A DNA stretch of 64,000 nt from Xiphias gladius (Eukaryota > Chordata > Actinopteri > Istiophoriformes > Xiphiidae), in contig NC_053402.1 of NCBI RefSeq assembly GCF_016859285.1, positions 1,502,510-1,566,509 of the forward strand, written 5' to 3'. The stretch's first letter is position 1. Each line of letters opens with the position of its first letter. A program made the translations under genes and the position numbers. The notes beneath the pieces were generated by a model. It was given only the letters and a program-made list of their open reading frames with translations, searched no databases and was not told where the DNA came from. Below are positions 36,201 through 46,481 of this stretch, piece by piece.

Positions 36201-37187
36201 AATTTCAAGTAGACTCGCTTACTGTACCTTTAACTGTCAGCTATTGAAAATAAAAGACTTCTGGTCATTTTGACAGGAGGTTTGTGTGTTAAAGGTGCAT
36301 TGCACCAGTTTTACACGTGAGCGTATTTTTCACAAGGAGTGCTACACTGTGAGTTTTCAAGTGAGTTTCAAGTGAGTTTCCATCCACCTGTTTTTATTCA
36401 TGTGTTTTTTATTTATTCGCTTTTATTCATTTCAGTTTGTAAATAAAAAAGACTCAAGTGGAAACACTGGAAATTAAAAAAAAAAAAGTCAAAATATCGC
36501 AAAGAAAAAAACGTTTGCTCGGCCTCTTGTTCTGCAGTAGTTTCGTGGCGCCCAAGAGCAGAATTTGCACCTCCAGCTGTTTATCTTGATATGCCCATCT
36601 CCTCATATTCACATAACAGCAGTGGAAGGAAATGTACATGCATTTGCTATTTCTTTTGCCAGTACTGTGGGAATTGGATTAAAAGACGTTTTACATTTGG
36701 ACGTAAACTTGACTCATTTCTAGCTCTGGGGGAGCATTCTAAAGTCCTGAGAAAATAACCCCGGCGCTGTTATAGGGATTATCACAGTTTTGGCCTTGTC
36801 GACTACTAATAGGTAAGTTTAAGGAGGTGCGGTGCAAGATGTCAGGAATAGCGCTTGAATTGTGCGTGAAACAAAAACTACTGCCGCAGCTTTGTGTTGG
36901 TCACTTTTGCAACTCTCACAGTTCACGAAACGTTACCTGTCAGCCACCTCGACTGTCTTAGCCTCAGGAAGCAGTGTGCTGATATGTCCGCGTGTGCTCA
37001 GCTACTGTATATCTGACGGTAACTGACCTGCTAACCTGCTGGTTTGGCTAGCTATCTCTCTGTCTAGCTGTTGGCCCAGACTCCCCCTGAACCATCCCCA
37101 CCCCCCAACCTCCTCCTCCTCCTCCACTTGATGTTTTGGGTTTTCAGCTGCTGCAGACAGAAAGCTCATTTAGACACTATCCGGGTA

Positions 37188-37230
<43 letters not shown>

Positions 37231-39229
37231 CGGTCCTTCTGTGTCCATTTTGGGAGGAGAAGTGCGTCGGAGCGTGAAGGCTAGCTGTCAGTCCGAATTA
37301 CGTTCAGTTGTTGGGCACTCTGTATGCATGTGTGTGCGTGCGTGTCCGTGTGTGTGTGTGTACGTGCGCACACACACACGCGTGTGTCTAAGAACACAGC
37401 CCTAAATGCTGCAAAACAAAATGAAGGGATCTCTGTCTTTCCCTACTGTTGCTGCTGCCTCTTAATCACTTCCAAAGCACACACACAGCTGCCATGTCTG
37501 TCTCATGGGCTCTCTGCATTGCACAAGACACATTTAACCGACCACTCTCAAGTCTCATGCTTCACCCAGCTAAACACACATACATGCACGCACCAGTCAC
37601 ACTTCGCTGTTGTCCTTACACCTCAAATTTCTTCCTGTTTTTTAGTTCCACTGCTCAGACATGACCCCTAGTAACCTTTATTGGCTGCCCTGTGTGTGTG
37701 TGTGTGTGTGTGTAGATTGAGAAAGAGATCAAGCACGCAGGGGAAGTTCTCTTGAATGCAGCACCAAACATCAACATTTTGAGATCAAATCCTGGAACTT
37801 ATGAGTGTGTGTGTGTGCGTGTCTGTGTGTTACAGATCTCCGGTGGCAAATGAGGTTATTGGTCAGTGAACATTACACTCCCTTACACACCACTGGCGCA
37901 TTTACAGTTCAGGCATGATGCGCTCTGGTTAAAATTACAGTGAAGCTCAGAGTACAAAGTATATATAATAGAGTCACGGTACTTTTAGAAATTTGCAAGA
38001 ATGTTGCTGAAAAATGAGAAATGACATGATTGACGACACTGACAAATGTGTGAGATAGAACTAATAAATAAACACATAAATAAATAAAAGATAAAGAACT
38101 GGTTGGAGAAACAAATGGAGAGTTTCTCTCCTATAATCTTTGCACTTTTTGCATCATTGCAGTAGAAATGCTGAAAGCTCAGTGCACGTCTCAGCACGAA
38201 GACGGCGCAGTGGAAAGTTAAAGCAGGTAGAGGTAGGGTTCAGAGGACCACCGCAGGCTTCGTTCTCACAATCGTCACTTCCTCAGCCTTCTCATGTGAC
38301 GAGGCCCACTGTTGTTGTGAAAGCTTCTTCAAACCCGGCCTGTGTTTTGAGATGGACTGGGTAGAAGGTAACAAGCAGGTGGACTAAAAAACATTGCATT
38401 TCAGGAAAGCTTTTACATTTTCTTTCCTACACAGGTAGAGAAAAAAAATCTTGAGTGGAACAGGTGGAAAATAATCTGGATAACAAAAAAAGAACACCGT
38501 ACTTGACCTTATACAAACATACTGTACATGCTGTTTTACTTGAAGCTGATCTCTAGAAAACGCCACAGGGCAGAGAGATCAGGACTAAAGATGGCCCCAA
38601 AATAACTACAATGACCTGAAGGTGTGGTTCATGCAGCCACTGTGCCTGAAAAAAACACATCCTGTTATTGGAAGCCTGTAGTTACGCTACAGTGGACTTG
38701 GCCTTTTATTAAAAACCTATACTGTGATGACCTCTTGTGTGTGGTACTGGATACTGCATCAGACTCCAACAGATAAGAGAGGAGAGGTAGACAGGGAACT
38801 GGATCAGGCTTGTATGAGGACAAACCGAATCCACATAATACATGCAGCATGATTTTTATGTAATAACAATCTCCATTTCAACTTTTCAAACGCCGAGTTA
38901 CAAAGTGATTGAAATCAAGGCAGCAAATTAAAATCAACCACTTATAAAATAATATGACTTGTAAATAGAAGAATTCTGGTGAGGTAAAAATAAAAAATAC
39001 AAAGAATCTGGGTGTTTTCAACAAAACAATGAAAAGTGACACCATGTCTATGAATGATGTGGCCCAGGGGAAGCATGTACTCAACCCAGATCCCGACATT
39101 TTACCGTTGAGTCACACCATACTAAACAGAAGTCAAACGCAGCGCTTCCTCGTACCTCTTCCTGGCTGTAGAACAGAAAAACACTTGGCCCTGTGGTTTT
39201 AAAAAAAAACAGTCTGTCAAAACCACAGA
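36201..39229. other. Unassigned sequence with GT microsatellites
   Basis: GT runs lie at 37190-37227, 37342-37390, 37690-37713 and 37804-37830. Otherwise there is no supportable gene. The 115-codon frame from 37324 is largely microsatellite. Confidence 0.45.
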
Positions 39230-39600
39230 GGGCTGGGTGTGACTTTTCTACAACCTGCAACTCCCTCTTCTTTACATTGAAGTAAAGTAGTCACAGTATG
39301 AGTGTATCTCAGACCATATAATTGACGCTGACACATAGAGCAACACAATAATGACAGATTTTTGGGGTTTTTTTTATGCTCCATGAGCAGGTAGGTATCA
39401 CTGCACCAGCGATACCACACCCTAGCCAAGGCTTTCGGGCAGCAGCTCAGGGTGTATTCAAAGAACCCTTTCTTTGGGCACACTATGCATGCTGGACTGT
39501 CTGCCGGACCCCATCGGTGATGGTTTGATGTGCTTGGGAGGACATCATACACTGACTGATCAGGGCATGACTTTTTTTTTGGTGCGCATGCGCTGACGTG
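39230..39600 (-). mobile_element. LINE C-terminal zinc-binding fragment
   Basis: The minus strand reads YDVLPSTSNHHRWG, then CIVCPKKGFFEYTLSCCPKA and a RVWYRW segment. This resembles the C-terminal CP.C....LEH(I/T)LS.CPKAL region of a fish non-LTR retrotransposon polyprotein. The upstream catalytic part is absent. The clade is not certain. Confidence 0.6.
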
Positions 39601-39639
39601 CAGGCAGCCTGTTGCCATTACTCCTGTTTGTTTTCTTAC

Positions 39640-39870
39640 TTCCCTAACTTTTTACCTTTCTTCTTTTGTCCTACTTGTTTAAATTTTTTCTAGTATTTTA
39701 TTTAAGTGCCGGCCTCTCTAAACACACTGAGACAGTTCTGGGCTGTTTTTTTCATTTTGGAATTACTTCTTTCATTCAGCTGCCTTTTTGAATGCCATCA
39801 TTCAGCTACACTACTGTTGCACTGCAACTCCGTGGTCACGTTGTTTTGTTGGGTCCCGACCTTATTCGGG
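39640..39870 (+). mobile_element. 5' end of a third LINE copy related to 30655-31506
   Basis: Segments such as 'agttctgggctgtttttttc', 'tggaattact' and 'ttgcactgcaactccgtggt' align in order with the start of copy B (30665-30845) at clearly lower identity. It breaks off before the endonuclease start codon. Confidence 0.6.
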
Positions 39871-39879
39871 ACTTCCACG

Positions 39880-40330
39880 ATTGCCATCCTGACCAGCATG
39901 TTACGTCATGTGCCGTCCCCAGAGGTTAGGTTATGTTTTTCTTTATGACATTCATCCATTCAGTGTTCCCTGTTTTATTTTGTGCTACTCTGCCCTCCTC
40001 TCATTTCAGATACTCCACTTCCTGGCCTTGTGTGTTTCCTGCCTGTGTGGTTGTTTGCCCCGCATTGATTAGTTTCACCTGTCTCTCTTTGACTTCGACT
40101 CACTAGTGTATTTAGTGTGTGTGTCCCTTCACTCAGTGCCAGTTCGTCTGTTTTTCCCGCTGTTTAGTGCTCCTGGTGTTTTGATCCCAGCAAGTTCATC
40201 CGGCCTCATCTTTGCCATTTCCCTACCGGATATGTTTGCGTCTTCCTCTGACTGCTTACCTGTCTACTGAAACCTGTTTGTCAAGTAAAGACTTCTTGAA
40301 ATCCAATTCTTGTCTCATATTTGTGCAATT
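39880..40330 (+). repeat. Probable dispersed repeat, T- and CT-rich
   Basis: The stretch has 'gtttcctgcctgtgtggttg', 'cactagtgtatttagtgtgt' and ends 'caagtaaagacttcttgaaa'. It resembles 3' regions or LTR-like tails common in fish genomes. No matching second LTR is visible, so the class is open. Confidence 0.4.
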
Positions 40331-40429
40331 GAGTCTTTTCTCTGTGCTTTCATGAGCTGCTACAGGTGATTTCTGTTACAGATGGGTAGTAGCTTTGAAT
40401 CAGCTTTGAATCTTCTTGGTCTCTAACCT

Positions 40430-41345
40430 TAGCATACTTTGATTTGGGCAGTTTAATCCGTAATTCCTGGCAGATCCTCTCAAACACAAATTGAGTGGGA
40501 AGTGTCTATGAACTGCCATTTTTTTTTAAACAAGGTTAGTCAGAGACTTGTCCTGAAGCCACTCCAGCCTGCTGTATGCTGCAGGTTACTGTCATGCTGA
40601 AAGGTGGGCGGTTGCCCAAGTCTCACTTCACATGTTCTCTAGGGCAGGTTTTCTTCAAGGACCTCTCTGTATTTGGCTGCTTTCATCCTACCATGTCCCC
40701 CACAGCATGATGCTGCCACCACCATGCTTCACTCTAGGGATGGTATCAGGTGATGAGCAGTGTCTGATGTTTGCCAGACATACTGTTTGGAGTTCTGCCC
40801 AAAGGGTTCAATTTTTGTCTCAACAGACCAGAGGATCTTTTTTTCTCATTCCCTCAAAGTCATTCCTCATGCCGTCTGGCAAACTCCAAGTGGGCTGTCA
40901 TAAGCCTGCTACTTAAAGTGGCTTCCGTTTAGGTAAGTCTAGGACTACAAGGACACAATTTTATCGTGGCAGTCTACGTAGATTTCCTTGGACTTCATGG
41001 TTTGGCTTTTGTCCAGACATGTACACAGCTGTGTCCCTTTCTAAACTATGTCCAATGTCTTTTCAATTTGTCACAGGCGGACTCCGATCAAGTCGAGTTC
41101 TACAGATCTCAAGGATAATCAAAGAAAAGCGGATGCTCCTGACCACAAAAGGTTTGGATACTTTTGTAAATAAGAGATTTTTAATAGATTTGCAATGAGT
41201 TCTAGAAACATGTTTTCACTTTGTTATTATGGATTATTGAGTGTAGCTTCATGGCAAAATGGCAATTTTATCCAATGAAAATTAAATCTGCGACACAACA
41301 AAGTGTGCAAAAAGAGAAGGGGTCTGAATACTTTCCAAAACCACA
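40430..41345 (-). mobile_element. Tc1-like transposon, internally deleted
   Basis: The minus strand encodes degraded transposase. The complement of 'cacagcatgatgctgccacc' at about 40700-40725 is the GGGSIMLW-type motif, and 'tggcaaactccaagtgggct' marks the catalytic-domain middle. Near 40935 the sequence jumps to the N-terminal end region, losing the helix-turn-helix part. It finishes with 'gaaggggtctgaatactttc' near 41315-41337. Same family as 14915-15362. Confidence 0.82.
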
Positions 41346-41355
41346 GCACACTACA

Positions 41356-41392
41356 TACATTGATCAGCCAAAACATTAAAACCAGTTGCAGG
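41356..41392. mobile_element. Isolated Tc1-type terminus
   Basis: Reads 'tacattgatcagccaaaaca' followed by 'ttaaaaccagttgcagg'. This is the terminal inverted repeat of the family represented at 16955-17638. The body of the element is missing; a microsatellite follows 60 bp later. Confidence 0.65.
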
Positions 41393-41451
41393 TTACAGTT
41401 AGAAGAAACAGGGCATATCTTGCTGCCCAATGTATATCAGCATGCCACAGC

Positions 41452-41636
41452 CTATATATATATATATATATATATGTATATGTATATATGTGTATATGTG
41501 TGTATATATATATGTATATATATGTATATATATATATATATATATGTATATATGTGTATATGTGTGTATATATATGTATATATATATATGTGTGTATGTA
41601 TGTATATGTATATGTGTGTGTATATATATATATATG
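41452..41636. repeat. (TA)n/(TG)n compound microsatellite
   Basis: Long alternating TA and TG units. The YIYIYMYM and YICVYI frames in all phases come from this tract. Confidence 0.95.
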
Positions 41637-42097
41637 ACAAAATATTCATTAAGTCTGCACAGTGTTTAAATGATGTTTGGTAAATGGAGCAGTTCCCCAA
41701 ACTGGACCAATATAGAATTTAGAATATTGTTTATCTTTTATTTTTAAAAGCTTGTTTCATTTTGATAATCTTGTTCGACAAGAAGCATTGTTAAAGGATG
41801 ACTCCACTGAAAACCGGTATTTGAAATATCAAATATTCAACCCCTGTAGTCTTGAACGGTACCTCTGAAATATCAACCAGGAAAACCTCCCGCTCTAACA
41901 ATGGTACAATCAGTGTTATCATTAATTAGCAGCTGCTTTTAACAGATGTGTTTTTATCACACTGTAAAAAATCAATGACCACTGCAACTAAGAAAGAGGA
42001 AAACACAATAAAGCCCAAAAAAAGGGTGTGTTGTCTATATACATATTTATTATTTTATTATTAGAAAATTGTTTATCTTTCCATTCCATACCTCCAG

Positions 42098-42516
42098 TTA
42101 AAGACCGGGCAGGATACCCAAAGCTGGTGGTTATCTCAGAACTACATACTCACCGAGCTCTGAACAACAAAGGTAAATGCCAGTCAGATCAAAGCTACAA
42201 CACTGAATGCTGTGTCTTAACCTGATTATTGTGTGTGTGTGTGTGTGTGTTTTCCCAGTGAGCCTCCCAAAGCCCAGCATCTCCATGAACCCTGTGGAGG
42301 AGGTTAACTGGGGTCAGGATGTCGGGATCCCTTGTTCAGACTCAGCTGAGCTTTTAGGTGGAACATTCATTCTGAAGAAGACTTCAGGCTCATTCAGAAA
42401 GACTCAAACGTCATGTTCCAACTCTGCTGCATTCAGTGTCCCTAAAGCGAAAGTTGATAATGAAGGATCATATTAGTGTCAGTATGAGAAAAGCAGGTTT
42501 TTCAAACAGCAAAAGT
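42098..42516 (+). pseudogene. Immunoglobulin-superfamily receptor fragment, two exons with a stop
   Basis: Exon 1 (42098-42172) lies between a pyrimidine-AG acceptor and a GTAAAT donor and encodes YPKLVV then HRALNNK. Exon 2 starts at 42259 after a GT run and TTTCCCAG. The split codon joins in frame as Val (G/TG), the phase-1 junction typical of Ig domains. Exon 2 encodes SLPKPSISMNPVEEVNWGQD, then IPCSDS with the first Ig cysteine, GGTFILKKTSGSFRKTQTS, FSVPKAKVDNEGSY, a TAG at 42474-42476, then CQYEKS. The usual codon before Cys is Gln (CAG), so one C-to-T change explains the stop. The wording matches multi-copy teleost Ig/Fc-receptor-like surface proteins with an xDxGxYxCxY motif. No signal peptide, membrane or further Ig exons were found nearby, so this is likely an isolated relic. 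Confidence 0.7.
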
Positions 42517-42647
42517 AATGTGATGTTTTGATTTTTTTTAACATGTAAGTCCAGCTTGTTTCTTTGAAAACTATTTCAGTGTTTTTCAAGTAAGGCCTCT
42601 CTTTAAACCTACACTTAGCTTCTTGTACTAACAAAATAGTATCAAAT

Positions 42648-42985
42648 AGTTAAAGAATAGTTTCACTTTTGGAAAGTAAACCTTTCACTTTCTTAGAGTT
42701 AGAGGAGAAAATTGATTCCGCTCGGACTTCTTTAAGGTAAAGATGAAGCCAGTGCCAGCTGTTGGTTAGCTTTGCAGAAAGGGTTTTGTTTCCTTTGGTT
42801 CCTTTGCACAGAGCCAGGGTACCGTAGCAGATTTTTCCCATTTCCGGTATTTGTGCTAAGCTAAGCTAACCTGCTGCCGGTCCCAGCTTCGTATTAACCG
42901 TACAGACATGAGAGTGATATTCCAATCTAACTCTCAAGAAAGCCAAAAAGCGTATTTTCCCAAAATGCTGAACTATTCCTTCCAG
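42648..42985. mobile_element. Foldback element, 'ctaagctaagctaac' family
   Basis: The left end (gaatagtttcacttttggaa at about 42656) is similar to the complement of the right end (gaatagttcagcattttggg). The two arms pair imperfectly over about 65 bp. The interior carries 'tgtgctaagctaagctaacc'. This is a very common percomorph element and has no coding capacity. Confidence 0.75.
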
Positions 42986-43767
42986 TGTTATTGACAACAT
43001 AATTATTTGATGCAACGATCAGTGTGTGTAATTTTTAATGAGAATAAAATACAACAAAAATATCATAAAACACAACACATTATAGAATACAACAAACCAT
43101 CGTTCCGCACCTACACACACAGCATGACCATGGGGTGACGAAAGCCGGATGGTCATAGACAACCATTAATAATGACCAAACTGAGATGGGTGGTGTAATA
43201 ATAACCCAGTAATTTAAAGCTGAGGAAAAGGCAGCCACCTTGACTCTTCCTTTCTATTTCTGTCCCTGGGTCCCCTTGTTCACTGACACACTTTATATTT
43301 GCAGTTACCCTTCTGATGACTCAAGGTTGACCATCTGCCAGTCGATGATGTCTTAATCCATCCACCGTCAAGCCAAGTCTGTTGCGCTTACCATAAGCAG
43401 ATAATGCAGTCCATTACAGCAAAACCACAAAGCCTAGAAATTACAAGAGAGTTGGACCAGTGCCTCTGTTTCACTGTTTCAGTAAATCTTCGATACCGAC
43501 ACCACCGACAAAATGTTTAACTGAATAACACACAAAAACTTAACACAAACAATAACCAAGATATAAGATAATCTGGTGTTTTTTTCTCAGCACACTGTTA
43601 CAAGCAGAACTGGGAGAGACCAAATTGAGGCAACTGTTGTCAGCCAATCACTTGTGAGCCAGTTCACTGTTTGAGCCAATGATGTGAAAGCAGGTTTACA
43701 ATATGACGCCTTGGCAGCCACAAATAGATATGACACAGGCTCCTTGTAATGTCAGCACGCTAGCTTC
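42986..43767. other. Unassigned sequence, no gene seen
   Basis: AT-rich, no recognisable frames or structured repeats up to the CA array at 43768. Confidence 0.4.
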
Positions 43768-43880
<113 letters not shown>

Positions 43881-44040
43881 ACCATGCAGACAGACTCTCA
43901 GAATGTTTGCACACTGAGCTCATCCCTGGAAGGAGCAGAGATGGAGCCTTGTAACCTGAACCAAGATGCGCTTTGTTTACACTGCTGGTCAACATGTTCA
44001 GTGCCGAACAGCTGCTGGACATCAGTTTATATCTGTTCAA

Positions 44041-44530
44041 GGAAAAATGTATAAATACCTTTTGGAAAATACGCTTATCCACTTTCTTGCGTAGATGATG
44101 ATAGACGATCAGGCCATTACCACTCTCACATCTGTCTGTTAAATACAAAGCTATTGCTAGTGGCCAGTTAGCCTAAGCATAAAGACTGCAAAAAGGGGGA
44201 AACAGCTAGCCTAGCCCTGCACAAATGTAAAAAAAAAGTTTTGCGGGCACCTCTGAAGCTCACTTAATAACATGTTATATCTTCTTTGTTCAGTCTGTAC
44301 AAAAACCCAGTTAAAGCCTTTTGTCAGGCAGAGTAGAAGCTCATTTTCGAAGTGCTGCGATGGTAAAGACGTGAGAGGGTACGAATTTTTTTGTGTGTGT
44401 TTTTACAATTTTTCACACGTTTTAGTACAGATTAAACACATGAGATCGGATGCACATAGCCAGGCTAGCTGCCTCCCTTGTTTCCAGTGTTTTTGCCAAG
44501 CTAAGATATCCCACTTACAAGTTTGTCTTC
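44041..44530. mobile_element. Foldback element, longer member of the 42648 family
   Basis: The left arm holds 'ggaaaatacgcttatccact' and 'ggggaaacagctagcctagc'. The right arm, around 44455-44510, holds the complement ('gccaggctagctgcctccct', 'tttccagtgtttttgccaag'). The centre has 'cagtctgtacaaaaaccc'. It forms a large imperfect palindrome. No gene. Confidence 0.7.
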
Positions 44531-45330
44531 CCGGGAGAACTTTCATTTTCATCGCGAACAATTTATCCTCTATTATTTTATTTTCTCCTGGGCTCCTCCT
44601 CCTGGCAGAAATGGGCTTCCACACTTCTCCTATGTAGATATATGGCAAAATCAAAAACCAATCAGACAAGTAAGATATTACGGAATGTACTTGTCTGATC
44701 GTCGATATCTAGGATTTGTTGATGTGATAAGAATCGTTGCTCTGACTTCACTGACCAATCGGAATAACGTTACGATAAGGATCCAGTTTTTTATTGTCGT
44801 TGTGGACCTGGTGTTCATATGGATGAACATTTTTTTAATTCAATAAGGGGAAACTTGACATCACATGGTCACTTACAGTCTGTTTAGTTACTAGGAGGAC
44901 GCCAAGTTTGTTAATAAAATCTAACTTCAGTAAACTTTGAAAACGAGTTCTTACACTTGTTGGAAGTGGTATTCACTGAATAGACATCTGTCGGACAGTC
45001 ATTTTTTCAGTCACGACATCAGCTATTTTCACTGTCCTCCCAGATCTTCTCATACGGCAACATTAAAAATGGCCAAACCAACCATTTTTGCTGTTCACAC
45101 ACTCTAAAAGTCTGTACCTGCATTACATACTAGGATCGAAAAATAAGAAATAGGACATTTCTGGTAGCAGTGTGAACACTCAGACACAAACAGGATGCGA
45201 CCATGAGCCGTCTTTAGCCTTTTGATGAGTTGCAGGGCATTCCTGACCTCACCGGCACACGCTAACAAACAGCAGTGAGCTCATGAGGTGTAAATAACAC
45301 AGTGGGAGGGTTGGAGCAGAGCTGCTGGGG
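44531..45330. other. Region upstream of the heat shock gene
   Basis: No coding frame supported. A weak array of GAA/TTC words (GAC-TTC-GTA-AGT-GAA at 5-bp steps) lies at about 45155-45178, some 155-175 bp before the TATA box. It is too degenerate to call a heat shock element. Confidence 0.4.
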
Positions 45331-45338
45331 TATATAAA
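45331..45338 (+). promoter_or_regulatory. TATA box of the small heat shock gene
   Basis: TATATAAA preceded by a G-rich run. It predicts a start near 45360 and a 5' UTR of about 200 nt before the ATG at 45565. Inducible heat shock genes commonly have TATA boxes. Confidence 0.7.
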
Positions 45339-45564
45339 GGAGAGGGTCATGCGTAATGTCCCAGGCAAGCTGAGAGAAGACTAACAGGGAGAAGAAACTC
45401 AGGAAATTGTCAGCTCGCACTCCTCACCGGAGCCCAAAGACAAGTCTCAGTCTGAGAGAGGGAATCTGCAACCAGAGACTACAAGAGACTACGATACTCA
45501 GCGCACGCGGGTGGCCTTATAAACAAAGTAAAGTTCTTGGCAAGAACGGTCTTTCAACACTGAC

Positions 45565-46420
45565 ATGATGTCCCAGCACGCCGCTTTGACCAGCCTATTT
45601 GGCAATGACCCTTTCTTCAGCCAGGAACGGCTGCTGTGGCCACTGCATCACGAGTCCCTTACCTCGCTGCAGCAAGAATTCTTCAACCGGAGAGCCAAAC
45701 TGGCCGACGGCCTCCTTAGGGGGCTCCACGATGGCCACCCCCTGCTCAGACTCGGCCGGCTGCCCCTCCTTTCCTCCACTCTGGCAGGGTATGTACAGCA
45801 ACTGTGTACCTCAGTAGTGGGTTCGCCTGATTAGGTCTGTGTGCGTAATGTTGATGTTTTAGGGCATATTCAAACGTATAGTTGGTTAGCTCTGTTAGTG
45901 GACGAGTTGGTAAGCTTGATGGAGCCGATTCTGATCCAGATTCTGATTGTTTGTCAGGCTGAGTGATGGTAAAGAGCAGCAGAGGGAGACTCCCAGCAAA
46001 GAGCTGCAGAAGGAAGCCCAGCAGACCACAGAAAACAATGGTGACCTCCTGGTGACCCTAGATGCTCGCGGTTACGCCCCCAACGACATCACTGTCAAAC
46101 TGGAGGGGCGGAGCCTGGCGGTGGTAGCCATGAAGCAGGCGGGCGCAGAAGAGAGCCAGTCCTGCTCCTCCTCCTCCTCGTGCGCCTCCTTCTGCTCCTC
46201 GGCCTCGTCTCAGACAGGGTTCGTCCAGAAGATCGACCTGCCCGCTCACCTGGACCTGTCCGGCCTATCCTGTTCCCTGATGGATGATGGACAGCTGCGG
46301 ATCCACGCCCCCGTGGCCAAGCAGCCAAGCGGCGAAGAGCAACAGGTGCCCATTCGGTTCAGGACATCGCTGGAATTTCCCATTTCCATGGACAAGACAG
46401 AGGAGGAACACACAGACTAA
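45565..46420 (+). CDS. hspb9: Small heat shock protein, HSPB9-like (two exons)
   Basis: Small heat shock proteins are ATP-independent chaperones that hold unfolding proteins in soluble complexes, mainly in the cytosol. Exon 1 is 45565-45788 and exon 2 is 45958-46420. The GTATGT donor and TTTGTCAG acceptor join in frame (GG/G, Gly75), giving 228 residues. The N-terminal arm has FFSQERLLWPL and LQQEFFNRRAKL, the usual Phe/Trp-rich small-Hsp start. The alpha-crystallin domain runs from about residue 103 to 193: DLLVTLDARGYAPNDITVKL (104-123), GRSLAVVA, then FVQKIDLPAHLDLSGLSCSL and DGQLRIHAP. VPI at 205-207 fits the C-terminal I/V-x-I anchor. A Ser/Cys-rich insert (143-159) sits between the crystallin strands. 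The LDARGYAP and CSL..DGQL wording is closest to HSPB9 as I recall it; the hsp30 group of fish is the alternative. Either of the two leading Met codons could start translation. Human HSPB9 is intronless. Confidence 0.85.
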
Positions 46421-46471
46421 TGCACACGACATACAGGCCACACATACTGTTTGAATGACAATATGTTTTTG

Positions 46472-46481
46472 AATAAATAAA
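46472..46481 (+). terminator. Poly(A) signal of the heat shock gene
   Basis: Two overlapping AATAAA hexamers (46472 and 46476) lie about 50 bp after the stop codon. They predict a short 3' UTR ending near 46495-46505. Confidence 0.7.

Noticed and set aside
39880..40330. LTR of a retrotransposon
   Set aside because: No second copy, no primer-binding site or polypurine tract, and no gag or pol frames nearby, so only a generic repeat call is made.
46055..46330. Arg-rich minus-strand frames over exon 2 of the heat shock gene
   Set aside because: Antisense shadows caused by the TCC/CTC codon repeats of the Ser-rich segment.
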